Positions 35,801 to 48,484 of a DNA stretch of 64,000 nucleotides are shown here, one piece after another. The position numbers and the translations under genes are program-made. The stretch's first letter is position 1. Every line of letters starts with the position of its first letter. Below the pieces are notes generated by a model. That model was given only the letters and a program-made list of their open reading frames with translations. It was not told the DNA's origin and searched no databases. The stretch comes from Breviolum minutum Mf 1.05b.01 (lineage: Eukaryota; Sar; Dinophyceae; Suessiales; Symbiodiniaceae), in assembly GCA_000507305.1 (NCBI GenBank), contig DF239542.1, positions 1 to 64,000 of the forward strand. The letters are read 5' to 3'.

Positions 35801-38800
35801 GCCAGAAGTGCTGTCGAGAAGGCCGGGATGAGGCAAAAAACAGCAAGTTATTAAATTAGTGACTAAAGGGAAGGATTTTCTCATTGTCATACTTGAGACA
35901 CGTTTCTTGTTTTTTTTGTTGGTTTCAGCTTATTCGTGTGATATTCATTCAATGTGAGTTTGACGTGGCACACACTGTACACCAAGGCCACACAGAGCAG
36001 GGATGTGACGGAGTTACGTGCTGCGTTGAAGCAGGGCCTTGCATGGGGTTTAGAAGAAGCCGAGCTGCAGCGGGTAACTGGGCTCTGACTGTGGCTTTGG
36101 GATGCTGGTTGGAAAAAGGTTAGAATACTTTGAATTTAGAAATTTTGTGGTGAGGAGTATTGAAGAGATGTTTTTTCTTGCGGGAACCTTCGATGTGTGA
36201 AGGTTTGGAGAGTATCCCATACGTTTCTCCAACATCCAAGAGCTAAGGCACGAATGATCCTGAAGCAGGCGTTTGGGATGCGAACTTCTTGAACCACAGC
36301 AAGTGTAGCTTCGAATTTAGTGGTGTTGCAATCAGCTTGCTAATCTGAACTTGCGACAGGAAGAGATCAAGCTGGAAGCGCTGAGAGCTTTAGAAGAAGC
36401 ACTTCGTAATCGTGACATCGAGGAGATGCGAACATCGGGCACAATAGGGGTATCAAGGAAAGATAAGGCAAGTAACTATTGACCATAGGCTAATCATGCC
36501 GTTTCAAGACAAATCACATTGCTCCTTGGATCACAGCATCAGAATTGGAATATGTTTTCGATCGCACACTTGATAACACCCTGCTGGAGGTCCTCGAATT
36601 GAATTGGATACTCGATCTTTTGCAAAGTAAGAACTACCTTTTAGCAGCTTGGCTTCACAATCTGACAATATATGATCAAAACAGTTCAAACGTATGGCCA
36701 TTCAATTGGCATCATCAGTATCATAATCTACTCCTAGGACTGAACAATTTGAGCAAGCAAGTCCTGTATTATTTAACCTCAGAAGGAAATGAGGCTCTTC
36801 AAGGTAAGTTTTTGGTTTCTTGGCTCCCTTCTGGGAGGAGCTGCAAGCGGCTATTCGCCAAGGGCAATCTTCGAATTTGGATCCATCTCAACTACGCCCT
36901 GCGCGAAGTGCATTGGAACAGGAGATTCGGGACTGCCGTCTCGAAGTTGGGATCCTAAAAATCCAATAGAAAAGGCTGATTCTCTGTGACTGCATGTGGG
37001 GATTTGGGATGCTTTTCTGGTACTTTTGATCCGCTGTAGAGTGTTCAATGTAGAATCTAGGAAACGTATCGATTGTGAGTGCCGCCTTAAGCCCAGAGTT
37101 TCCAGCTATGTTAGGATGAACTGAAGCATCAATAGCACAGCCTTCATCTCACAAATGCCTGAGATTGGCGTTGTTTGAAGGCTTAGTGTCATCCACGCCG
37201 GAGGAGCAAAAGAAACTTGCAGCCAGGAATGGTTTGGAAAAGGCCATCAAACGAAGGGAAATCAATGCACTGCTGCCGCTCACCAGCCATTGGTATGTTG
37301 AGATAAGATTCCATTGGAAGGCTTCAATACTGATAATCTTTAGGCAATTTTGTGTATTTGACCGCGGCGGCTGGACACTTGCGAAGTCCAGTGTATGATG
37401 TTTACTTGTCCGAAGAAAGGTGCATGCATTCAATAAAAACTAAGGAGGGCTTTGGCAGACGGAGAAAAAGCAGGCCTGTCAGAAGACGTGGACGAGGACG
37501 CAGGGTCGAGCCAATTGCAACTTGAACTCTGAGCATCTCTGAGCCGGTCCAAGGAGATGCGCGTGGCCAAGCAAACTCTGGCAACTGAACAGGCCAAGGC
37601 TGCAGCCAAAGAGCAGTTGGCGCAGGCGATGAAAGATGTCTCTTACGCAGCTCATCTTAACTTATGCCTTTGCCAGCAGCCAGCATTTCTATGTCATGCT
37701 GCATGCTGATCCAATGTCAATCAAGGACACCATACCAGCACTTCAAGCAGCGATTCAAGAAGCTGCATCTGGGTGTGAAAATGGAGAGGCTTTGAATCGT
37801 TTCAACTTGATTGGGCTATGGGCCATGGCAGTATGAGCTGTGTGAGACGCTTGGAGCTGAGTTTTCCTAAGGAACTTCAGGGCCTGGATGCTGTTCTGGT
37901 GGATCCTGCATCTTGATGTTAAAGTTAAAGGTTTGCATTGAATTGAGAAGTGATTTCAAGATTTGGCGGTTCTTTTGAAACTCACATCCCCTCAGCAAAT
38001 TCAGATGTTGCCTTTCTTTGGAATACGAAACACATGTGACTCACAAATCGTAGAGCCCTAGCTGCGTTTCAGCCTAAAGCAAAACAACCTTCCCAAGGCT
38101 AAAGCGAAACTTGAAACGACTGAGCGGCAGTTGGCTGCAAAGATGGAGCTTCAAGATGCTTTGGCAAGCCGCAACTCGGCTGATTCGGCTGACGCAGACA
38201 GCAAATACTCGTCAGATTTTGCCAGTAAAATTTCTGTTAAGCCACTTTCAAGGAGCCATCGCAGATCTGGCTACCGCCATTGGCAACGCTGAATCGGCAG
38301 GTGGGATGTTGTCCCCGGTCACCTTTTGCGCTTTTTTGCTCTTGACATATTTTTCTGTATTTTTTTGTGTTTTTTGCACTGGTGATTTTCTCACAACCGC
38401 AGAGCTCACAACAGGTCTGCATTCAGCAGATGAGCACCTTGCAGATGCTCGTCGAGTACATGCAGATGAAAAGCGGCGAGCAAAAGCCCAACAAGGCGTC
38501 TCTGGTCCAGGTTGCACTTCTTGCCTTTGAATACACGACAGTAGTCTAAGATAGCATATGGAAATGCTCCTTTTCCAGTGTGAACTAATCTATAGTCTAT
38601 AATGGTGAAATTTTCATTGCTACGCTCGATGTTGGATCGTTGGAGGGTAAGTTATTGGGTGCCTGAAATAGTCACAGTACTTAGATGTCAAAGGTTTTGC
38701 GATTTAAACCTCATGCCAGGTCTCTTCGATGCAGTCCAAAGCCGCAACATCGAGCAACTGCACAAGGCAATCGAAGAAGGCAAGGTCTGCAACATCAACG

Positions 38801-41800
38801 AGGATGACATTCGTGAAGCCAATGATGTGCTTATGGAGGAGCTTCGGAAGGCCAGAAACCAAACCAAATTGCAAAGCGGAAGGACAAGCAATGCAGCAAG
38901 TGGGACAAGAAGAAATTCAGACAAACAGACTCTGACTCTGAAATATTTCAAATTCACGGACAAATTCTCCTTTCAAAAATACACTCAGTGCTACACATCA
39001 GTCATGGTTGTAATGGGGATGATGCACTGCTGATCTTGCCGAAGGCGAATGCTCGAGAAGGGCTGCAGCGCGCTACGTGGAGCTGCAGCGTCTTGGTTCA
39101 AAGGTCAAAGCTGTGAAAGCTCGAAGCTCCCAAGAGACACATCGGCACTGAGGTATTCTCGACCTTAGGTCTGCGATCTCCGAAGCAGAGGATGCTGGTG
39201 TGGATGAAGAGGAGACCATGGAAGCCAGGCCATTTGGGATGTTTGGAGTGTCAAAGAAACAACTTTGCAAAAAACGTCGAATCCCCGTTTGTGGGATGTC
39301 CTTTGTGGCATTTCATGGTGGGACCTTCAAGCCTTTCCCGCCTTTCCTGTTTTTGATGGGGTGCACCAGGCAGATGCTAGGCGCAGAGGAGAGGAAAGAG
39401 GAAGCACGGAATGCTCTTGAGACAGCTGTTCAAAGCCGCAGTCTGGAGATGCTCGAAGATGCTCTGGAGGAGGTGAAGGGTCAAAGACAAGTGGGAACAA
39501 CATTGGCGACAAAGATAAAAGATTGCTTGATCTGATTCCTTTGTATACATCTTTGTACTAAAATCACTCTTGGTGCTGGTGGGAAGACGATCCAATTTCA
39601 CCTCAATTTTTCGGCTCTGAGCCAACCATCTAGTAATCTAGTCACTGATTTTTGCAGACTTCTTGTGAGGCAGATCGCTGTGGCCTGAATCCCAAAGAGA
39701 CGGAGATGGCCAGGCCTTCGAACTTGAAAACCAATCCTGGTTTTTTGGGTAAGGGTGTGAAATTCCTACTAACTTTACTTGAAATTTATACGTGATCTAT
39801 ATATTGCAGTAGTCAAAGGAAGTTTGGATGAGAAACTTCCGAGTTACGAACTTTTAAAAATGCTTAAAGAAACAGATCAGTAAAGTAATAGTTCCGTAAA
39901 GTAACAGTTCCGCAAAGTAATAGTCACGTAAAGTAACACATCACTAAAGCCACAGATNGCACGCATTGGAAATGACGTTTCATATGTGACGCAGATCATT
40001 GATGACATTCATTTTGCGTGGCAGGCGCAGTATTTGGTGAAGTTGGACGGTGATTCTTGTTGCGCCGCGCATTGTAAATGACGTTTTAAAGCAGTACCCG
40101 TGGGGCTAGTACGTTCTAGTACTGGCGTAGTACAGAGTAGTATTGGCGTAGTACTTTGTAGTACAGAGTGGTACTGGAGTAGTAAATGACAGGTCTATAC
40201 TTTGGATTACCACAAAGATTTAGTGAGCTTGTTTGAAAGTGACTGATGTGTGAAGAAGTAGATCGCCGTGGGTGTCGGCTCTAATGAACAGAATTGAAAT
40301 GTGGAGATGTGTGCAGAAATTTGATTCGAGGGTCACATTCATGACAAATATGCAAACATACTTTAAACGTATCGATAGAAGCAAAGATGATTTTTCAAAG
40401 ATGCTTTTTTTCAGAAGCACGAAAGATGGACAGTTATTAGAGAGTAATATTTTCGAGGAAAAAGGATCCCAGCGGTTGCTGAGCGTGTCGCTATGGACAG
40501 CTCGGGTTCTCATGGTTGTTGCCTCCACTCACAAATTCAAAGAACGTGGTGTGACCACGGTCGTACATTGTAGCAGCGGATATGATCATGTGACATATCT
40601 CCGCGTTTTCTTTTTCCTTCGGTCTCGCAATAGTGGGATCTCTTCTTTTAGCCATCTTTATCTATATATATATATATTTATATTTATTCGTTTATTATCT
40701 CGATCCGGCAATGGTGGGATCTCTTCTTCGGTCGATCTGTATTGCGTGTATATACCTCCTAAAAACGAATATATATGTTGTCATCTACCTATATGTACTC
40801 CTAATAACGTACCGGAAGTTTAGTGACCCATGCTACTTCTTGGAATGCGCGGATGCAGTAGTAGCTGACATGCCCAGACATGACATCACATGACATGAAG
40901 CAACTCTAACCACACTGCCGTAGTACTTTGTAGTACGTAGTACAGAGTAGTACTGGAGTAGTACTGTGTAGTGCAGAGTAGTACTGGCGTAATACTTTGC
41001 AGTAAAGAGTAGTACTTTGTAGTACAGAGTAGTCCTGGAGTAGTACGTTGTAGTACGGAGTAGCACGTTGGAGTAGTACTGGAGTAGTACGTTGTAGGTC
41101 TTTGTAGTACAGAGTAGGACCGGAGTAGTACAAATCACCTCACAACTAGCCACATCACTTGATGAAAGGAAGTCAAATCACAAACACATCACCCCAAATC
41201 ACATGACATCACCGCCATGCAACGGCAAAAGCTTCGTTCAAACCCAAAAAAGAATTTGGGACATCGCAATGGTCGGTCATCTTGCGCACATTCTATAGGC
41301 AAATTCTTTCTCTGCTATATGGTTCTTTTTTCTTTTGAAACTTCCGCCACCGGCTCGCCCGGGAACTACTTGTATCCAAGCAGGATTTCATGGGATGGGA
41401 TTCAGTTTCCCTAGATAGCTTTAGCATGCTTTAGCTATAGGGTTTCTTACTTCGAGTAGATAGGGGTGAGTGTTTGCAGAATCTTTTTCTCCCGTTCTGT
41501 TCCGGGTGTCGTCGCTCCGTGCCTCTCTGCATGAAAAAAGTCTGATTCATCAGGCTCTCTTGTATCAGCCAACACGATGCATTTGTTGTCTTTGTGTTTC
41601 CTTTTATCATTTAGTGTTTATTGCTATATATTTGGGGTCTCTGCTGGTATCTTTTTTTTCGCTGCTCATATGATGGTATGCAGGCGAGTTCTGGCAGAGG
41701 AGCAGCGGAAAATCGCGGCCTTAGAGTGCCTCAATGAGGCGAACGCGGATTTCTTGATCTGGATGCTGCATTCGTGTGAATGATGAATCATTCCGGAGGG

Positions 41801-44800
41801 AAGGCCACAACTCATTCTGGTAGGCTTGAAAGCCTAAAAACAGCTGTCAAAAATGTGAAGTGTCTAGTTTGCGGATGCGTCTATTCAGGCAATTGCCAGC
41901 AGAGATACTACGGCTCTGAAGGCTGCAATTCTAGAAGCCCAAAATGCTGACTTGGACGCCACGGCCATTTGGCATGAAGGTAAAGTGGACCTTTGACCAA
42001 GGGATTACATATACAAACCATTTGTCAACCTCCGCGTTTGTGTCCACCGTCTTTGCGTGAAACGATGAAAGATTTGACATTTATCCAACCAGACTCCAGG
42101 CTTCAGTTTCATGGCTTGATGAAATGAATCTCATGCAGTAAGGAAGTCGATACTGCAAAGACAGTGCTGGAGTTAGAATTGCAGAAAGCAGCCTTGCGGC
42201 AAAGACTCAAGAAAGCCCAGGAAGAAAGGTTCGGAAAGATTCGATGGAATCGCTGAACTGAGCAACTCTTGCCCTTTTTATGGTTTCTACTACAGAATAT
42301 ACTTTGAATCGTCAAAACATACTGGATTGATGAGGGAGTCATCAAGCAGGATGTTAGGTCTTACTTGGGCAGATAGTGAGGATTAGGATTGGGTCAACAT
42401 GTTGTTTGATCAGTGATGTAAATGACACCGACTGTTGGCAGGGCCATCCATGAGCTGCGTGATGTTCTTTCTGAAGCTATAAACTTGGGATTCAACCTGT
42501 CAGAGAAGCTTGGATGAACAAGAAAGATCATGGGTAGTCTGAGCGAAAGTAATGAGCATGCTGAAACAAGTTGAAACAATTTTAAGCAGTGGTTTCACGA
42601 GTGTTTCACCATTTCATCGTTTCACCTGTTCTCATGACTTTCGGTTTCACGATATCTCCAAGGCTCGCTCCAGCACAAGCGATTTTGAAAGAAGAAGAGC
42701 GGAAAGCAGCGGCACGAGAAGCTTTGGTCGAAGCGATCAATCAACGGGATGTGCCCACGTTGCTTGGCATCCATGGATGGGATACCTGGATACCGCTGAG
42801 AGCTGTTTTGCTGAGGCTGGAAGCTGCCCTCAGGGAAGGAGCAAATTCTGGTCTTGCCGGGGAGGAGATGGTTGCAGCCAAGGCCGCTTTGAAACAACGC
42901 TACTTCGGAGTTGAAGTTGAAAGCATGTCTAAAGACGCTGTCCATTTTGATACATTGCAAAAAACTTGCCTGTGTTGTGTTGTCCAGCATCTCTGCCATT
43001 CCCTGTGCAAGGATGCTTTACTTGTGGCGCAGCGCATGGTTGAGACCCGCAATGATCTCGAGTCTGCGGTGAGAACCCGCGATCCGGCAAGGCTCGGGTG
43101 CAAAAAAAGAACACTTTGAGTGTCTCACACGGACTGAGAATACAATGAAGAGTTCGGCACGCTTTGGTGAATTAGTCTAAATTAGTCTGACAATGGAAAT
43201 CCACCATGTTCAGTGGGATACAAACTCACTGGATCCATCGCAGTCGCAGAGATTGACTCAAGTCCTCTGTCACGACATTGAGGCTTGCAGCTGCTATTGA
43301 GAAAGGCCAACAATGTGGACTTGAACGCCATGAGCTGGAACCTGCTGAGGCAGTTTTGAAGGAGGCGCTTTGGGACACTTGAAGCTGAGTTTTAAGGTCT
43401 GCATTTCTTGGTAAGATCTGAAAGTCTAATCAAAAGTGGTGTGAGAAAATATATTTCTTTTCGAGTTTCTTATCAAAGTATCTCGAGATTTGATTTAGTG
43501 TTGAAAGCTGAATGCTTTGTCGCAGTCTCTCCTTGCGCATCTGCAGGCCTGGGTCGAACAAGCCCGAAAATCTCTCAAGAAAGCTATCCAAGAGCAGGTT
43601 CCCGCACCTTTTGCTTAAAGGATGTCGTCACCCCGAGTGGGTTCAGGGAATCCCCCAAAACTGCGCCAGCATTGCTCTCGGCCATTGCTCCTGCCAGGAT
43701 GTCCGAGCGCTCTTCCAGGCTGTTGCCGAAAGCGAAGCTGTTGGATTGGAACCTGAGGTACTTCGGGGCTTCGGTTCTGTGATTTCAACGGGATGTGATC
43801 GATTCAGAAATACAGGTGTTGAATCCATCCACCCTGCAGGAATTGGATGAGGCAAAACGTGCCCTAGAAGAAGAGGCAGCTGCAGCAACCAAGGTGCCCA
43901 GCAAACATATTATGTTGTCATATGTTGTCAATGATTTTCTATAGCCATGTTGCTGTACGTTACAGGACGCTGAGCACAGACTGGAGAAGAAAGCTTTGTT
44001 GCTCCCAGCTGCTGAGCTTACGTTTGAAGTGGCACGCCCCGCACTCGAGACAGAGGACCGGATCCCAAACTTTGTGTGCGAGTCCACGCGAGTCAATGCG
44101 TGAGTTGTTCTTTTATCATGCAGGAACGAGATGACATTGTGACGTCATGTGTTGTGCTGCGATTTGAGATGCAATGGAAGTCATCCGAAAATGCTCAGGG
44201 CTATGGAGGATTTGACTGGAAAGTTCGTGAGAACATAGCATTTAGCACCGTGGCAGTTGGGCAAGAACTTGCTGCGGCTTTGGAGAAAGCGTGGTTCACC
44301 AAGAAATCGCAGCTTGTCTTCTCATCACTTTGATTTCTTTCGAGTTTCGAAGTCACTATCTGGTGATTTGGAAGACAGCACACCCAAGTCTCCCAAGAGC
44401 CATTTCTTTTCGATAGGTCTAAAATTCTAAAACTGCTTAAATCCAGTGTGGAACACTGGCAATGGCATAGCTGGGCATAGCTGTTTGCCAAGGAACATCT
44501 TGGATGAACTCTGCCAAAACCTCCACAGTTGCCACATGTCGTCCATAGGGAAACTTTGCAAACCTGAAGTACCTCGGCTCTGATAAGATCAAGCTTCACT
44601 CAGTGTTCCATCAAGAAACTGCTCGCTTACGAACTGGTTGGTGATGTGTGCGGATCAGTTTCTTTCCTCCATATTTTGCCATGATGCCTCTAGTTGATTC
44701 TGGATTGCTTTAACTATTTCAACTCTAAGGCCTTGGACAAGCACATCTTATTGAAGCTAGGCACGAAACTCAGCATTTGTGACCACCCCGCTGGAGCCTT

Positions 44801-45500
44801 GTTGTGTCCCTGGTTGTCTCCCTAAACGAAAGTAAGGTCTTGATTTGAAGATGCATTGCGACACGGGGTCAGAAAGCTCATGGATGACCTCACCCATTGC
44901 GCTGGCGATCATGCTATTTTATACACAGCAGCGCAGTCTGCAGCCATGCACTGCTCTGTTGCTGTGTGTGCTAATAGAAAAACGTTAACTTGTTTGGACT
45001 TCAAAGGATTTCATGTTTGCACGACTTTGCACTGTCCTTTGTGCCTACAAGTCTCTACTCTCAGGCAAGATGTTGACACCGATCGAGCCTTGCTTTTCCC
45101 CGACTGTCCATCCGCGATGGTGGGTGCACAGTTGTTCAAAGAGCGAAAGGAGGCATGAATCCGCTTTTGCTGGCAGTGTGCTCCGGTGACAGACTTTTCT
45201 AGATTTGGAGATGAGGACTCCTTGTTTCAGATTGGAGGCCTACGAGGCCTACAGAACTCGAACAGCCTCGGGTTTTGGAGGACGCAATCCTATGATCTTT
45301 GGTGAGGCATGGCATTTCGACAAATTGAACGTTGGAAGAGAGACAATTGATTCAATTGTACCTCCTGGTGCTTTATTTTCAAACCCAAAGCTGAAATGTC
45401 CTTTGCGCTCAACCCAAAAACTGCATGATTCTGGCAGGTTAGCCATGTGGCTACAGCGGTCCTTGAGTCAGCGCTTCGGGGTCTTCAACAGGCACTGAAA
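32829..45500 (+). CDS. Myosin tail: array of helical-repeat exons
   Basis: More than 25 small exons encode variants of a roughly 40-residue repeat. Type A exons start in phase 0 with Glu directly after AG: 33493 (EKRMKIINGLHEAINLREVP), 36360 (EEIKLEALRALEEALRNRD), 37201 (EQKKLAARNGLEKAIKRRE), 39389 (ERKEEARNALETAVQSRSLE), 41700 (EQRKIAALECLNEAN), and an equivalent near 42680 (EERKAAAREALVEAINQRD). Type B exons have the form L..AI.EAE..GL: near 34780, 35548, 37720, 38254, 39157, 41885, 42795, 43270, 43690. The consensus is EEQRKxAAxxxLxxAIxxRDxxxL then LxxAIxEAExxGL, probably paired amphipathic helices. The array continues the myosin frame and strand. The family is unknown to me; it resembles neither IQ, ankyrin nor WD repeats. 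Confidence 0.75.
39380..39474 (+). CDS. Tail repeat exon, type A (clear example)
   Basis: AG|G acceptor at 39389, open frame ERKEEARNALETAVQSRSLE then MLEDALEE, donor GTGAAG. It is the clearest match to the repeat consensus. Its type B partner lies upstream near 39157 (RSAISEAEDAGVDEEE). Confidence 0.75.
39880..39957. repeat. GTAAAGTAA short tandem repeat beside an N
   Basis: About four units of GTAAAGTAACAGTTCC-like sequence end at the N at 39958. Confidence 0.8.
40100..41132. repeat. Two GTAC-rich minisatellite blocks flanking 0.7 kb
   Basis: Blocks at about 40105-40190 and 40918-41132 consist of GTAGTACAGAGTAGTACTGG-like units, in which GTAC is itself palindromic. The 0.7 kb between has no tail-repeat exon. 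The pair sits in the only long gap (39.5-41.7 kb) of the exon array and may mark an insertion. Frames here on the minus strand (YYSVLRTTKYYG-like) are repeat translations. Confidence 0.8.
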
Positions 45501-46264
45501 AATACACTGACACAGTGGCGAATCCAAAGCGGCAGTCACCTCCGTTGAATCGAATCTGAAAGGCGCCAAATGGCGCAGTGGAGCGGCCATTGCAGAAATG
45601 GGTCAAGACAGCTTGTTTGTTGAGTCACTTGTTACAGCTACACAAAATGCATTCAAATGGCTTTTGCACATGTTTGCGCTACCGTTCTATTTTGGGTCTT
45701 GACACGTCTTGACAACTATTTCATCTCAGGTTCTTGCCGCCAGAAATTTGAGGAGTCAAAGTCACTCACCAGGATTTTGACGAGGATTGGCTGCAAGCAT
45801 TGCAATTTTTCGTGCTTTTCTATCACTTCTTCACGTATACCATAATAATGTACAAGTTCTTTCATTTTTTGATTTCAGATGATTTGAGAAATTTCGAAGA
45901 GCCAAGGAATGTATCAGATCGGGGAATACAGGAGCTGCAGAAGAAGCAGAAGGAGCCACTGTGAAAGTGTACGAGTGTATGAATCAAACATGCGAAAACA
46001 GAGATTGCAAGTGAGGCGAAAGACATCACAGAACATAGACCCCTACGATCCATGTATCATACAGTTGTTGCCTATCTAGATATTCTTGCAGTAACGGTAA
46101 CGTGTTTTAACCTACAGCGAATACAGTTCTCTCATGTTCTCTGTGTGTGTGACTTGGAAGAATATACTACTATAGAATATATAGCTTTGGTCTTATGGAG
46201 TCAATTGTTTCCAAGCAGAGTCGCGGTTAGTTGCCCAGCCCCGAAAGTTCATGTTTCGATGCAG

Positions 46265-46567
46265 GAAGACATCATTGTTTGTCCTCAGCTACTGAGCACA
46301 TCCTCCAACTCAAATTATGTGGAGAAGTATCTTTCCCTGGGTGCCTCTTGCTGGGAGAAGCACGTGATCCTTACCATCAGTCGCCTGGCCTTTTGAGTTA
46401 CCAGAGGTAGTTTGCTGAATGTGATGTCTACCCTACCCTTCAACCATCCGGCAGAACACAGATTTAAGGCAATGTCACAGAGTGCCTGGACATCTCAACC
46501 GTCAGCCAATATCCAGAGGAGCAAGAATCTTTGGCAAACTTTGTTACTGTTGGCGCAACGAAGAAGG
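46265..46567 (+). CDS. ADP-ribosyltransferase-like exons (STS and E-x-E)
   Basis: Exon 46265 to about 46370 (AG|G) encodes LLSTSSNSNYVEKYL and HVILTIS. Exon 46469-46567 (AG|G, GT donor) encodes ECLDISTVSQYPEEQESLA. R-S-E class ADP-ribosyltransferases have STS on one strand and, about 40 residues on, a serine-tyrosine-proline segment ending in the catalytic E-x-E. Both are present at that spacing (STS at 46295-46303; Glu-Gln-Glu at 46519-46527). The upstream catalytic Arg (YRG-like) was not found with confidence. Enzymes of this class move ADP-ribose from NAD to a protein side chain. The exons lie 0.8 kb after the last tail repeat on the same strand, so they could be the myosin C-terminus or a separate gene. 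Confidence 0.4.
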
Positions 46568-47046
46568 GTTAGATCAGGCAACCACCACAAAATCCTGCCA
46601 ATCCCATCAATATCTATTATTACCTCATAGAAGATGTGAGTACGCATCTAATTCCTGGTTTGTTTGATCGAAAACTGTAGCTGGGGGTGGGGTTTGAGTT
46701 GAGTCAGCCGGGGCAATAGCCAGTCTTGCCTCCGAAGCAGAATGCGGAAGTGAGGTTCCAAATCCCATTTGCAATGCATCACGTAAACAAAGCCTCGTGC
46801 TGTAGAGAAAATCATCGACATACTTGGCAGAATGAGCTCTGCCCAGCCCAGTCAAACATGGAAGGCATCCATTCGGTGCTTGAAAGCCGCAAGGAGCAAT
46901 TGAAGCGCCAGGGCAGACAAATAATTTCGAGGGACTTGTCCAATCTAACACCCTGTGCGAATCAAACAGCCAACCTTGCCTAGAATGAAGATTTGACCGC
47001 TACCACCACCAGCACCACCAGCACCACCAGCATGACCGCCACCACA

Positions 47047-47101
47047 GCAACAACAACAGCAACAACACCAGCAACAACAACAACAACAACAACAACAACA
47101 G

Positions 47102-47137
<36 letters not shown>

Positions 47138-47145
47138 CCAACACC

Positions 47146-47234
<89 letters not shown>

Positions 47235-47235
47235 G
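47047..47235. repeat. (CAA)n microsatellite
   Basis: An almost pure CAA run with a few CAG/CCA variants. Poly-Asn, poly-Thr, poly-Val, poly-Leu and poly-Cys frames across it are repeat translations. It sits between two + strand exon candidates and is best read as intronic. Confidence 0.95.
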
Positions 47236-47354
47236 CACCAAAACCCACCAAAAACCAGCTACTGCCACCCAACACGAACTCACACTCTCTTCCCCGGCAC
47301 TGCCGGTGGGTGCGTTAGCTCTTGAATTTGAAAATCTATAGCTAAACTCTTCAG

Positions 47355-48103
47355 GTAAAGCAGTTCGATTACAGGCTGCACAAGTCACAAGCTTCACTCT
47401 TGAAATTATGCACCTGTCGTGGGGAACGGGAGCGTTCGCGACCAGCCATGCTGGAACGAGAAACTGTTTGGTGGCAGAAATATCTACATGTCGCGTTAGG
47501 CGGACAGGGACTCATGCATCGTGTATCGTTCTTCTTTGCAGAAAGGTTCGGATGTCTGTACTCTTGTGCTTGGTGGTCATGCGTGAACTGGACGAGGGTA
47601 TGCAGCATATCGATCTGTTCGAGGGCTCCTCTTATGACTCTTATGCTTCAATTGCGTGGCTTAGATACTCTTCACATCTCCCTACCGTCTTAAGGCCACA
47701 AGTGCCTGGCTCTGGATGACTCCTTTCCTTCGAGGCCAACAGCTCAGGGTTGTTTGATGCCGTCGATTCCTCACTCAGGCCCCAGGCCTGCCTTTCAAGC
47801 CTTTCAGACTCATAGAAATGTTCCAATGATGCTCTATTGCTATTGTATATTGTCTATTGTCATATATTGTCGAACTCCAGGCACTATTGGTTGTTGCCAC
47901 GTGCAAAATTATTATGTGGCTGCGGTCATGACACCTTTTTCCAAACCAAGCTCTCTCTTGGAGTCTATGCAGGCCTTGCCAGCGGAGGTGTAGCAGAAAG
48001 TTTGCTTCTTGATGCCCTTTTGCAATGCCCCTTTTTGCGGCAGACTTTCAAACAAGTTTTGCAACCCCTCCCTGTCATGGTGGCCCTGAGTGACGCACGT
48101 TGA
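47355..48103 (+). CDS. 3'-terminal exons of the + strand gene
   Basis: Exon candidates start at 47355 (AG|G; VKQFDYRLHKSQASLLKL) and about 47556 (VRMSVLLCLVVMRELDE, GT donor). A terminal exon, 47973-48103, begins after AG|G and ends in TGA (ASGGVAESLLLDALLQCPF then FKQVLQPLPVM). The phases are compatible with a continuing + strand gene. The function is unknown. This is the last + strand exon before the opposing gene, whose stop lies 381 bases away. A minus-strand frame near 47455 starting MAGRERSRSPRQ was considered but contradicts this reading. Confidence 0.45.
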
Positions 48104-48484
48104 AGAACCGAAGGACGGCTCCAAGGGAAGACACACAGCCTCAGGTTCACACCGCGGTCAGTAAACATAGGTGATCGGGTGCATGGGGCGACTCATGTTT
48201 GATGCATTTTCGAGGCATGTGTTATTCTACCCCTATTTTCGCAAAATTCTGCCAGACTGAGTTGTTGCGACTTGAATCACCTGCAAGTATCGAGCAACAC
48301 AAAAGAGTAGACAGTATAGCACAGTGTAGGTTATAAATGTTGATGGCAATATTCTTGTAAGCTATCTCATCACATACTCTAGAATAAAGCCATGTACAAA
48401 CAATTGCAAGGCTTAGATCATTTCCGTCCGTCCCTCTAGGTGTGCCACCTCTTGTTCTGTTGTCTGCGCCTTTTGCCTGGCATG
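48104..48484. other. Gap between two convergent genes
   Basis: Probable 3' flanks of both neighbours. No exon, tRNA or repeat was recognised. Confidence 0.5.

Noticed and set aside
40833..41153. Minus-strand ORFs rich in TTYYS/VLLRTT
   Set aside because: Translation of GTAGTAC repeat units; no splice or family support.
32829..45500. Ankyrin or conventional coiled-coil tail
   Set aside because: The repeat lacks the ankyrin TPLH and GAD signatures and has regular breaks (RD, GL) instead of an uninterrupted heptad pattern.
46980..47397. Long open frames of poly-Val, poly-Leu, poly-Cys, poly-Asn or poly-Thr
   Set aside because: They are six-frame translations of the CAA microsatellite and have no conserved flanks.
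47369..47608. Minus-strand frame starting MAGRERSRSPRQ, like an SR protein N-terminus
   Set aside because: It would run into the opposing + strand exons; the + strand frame from 47355 has a clean acceptor and a longer protein-like translation.
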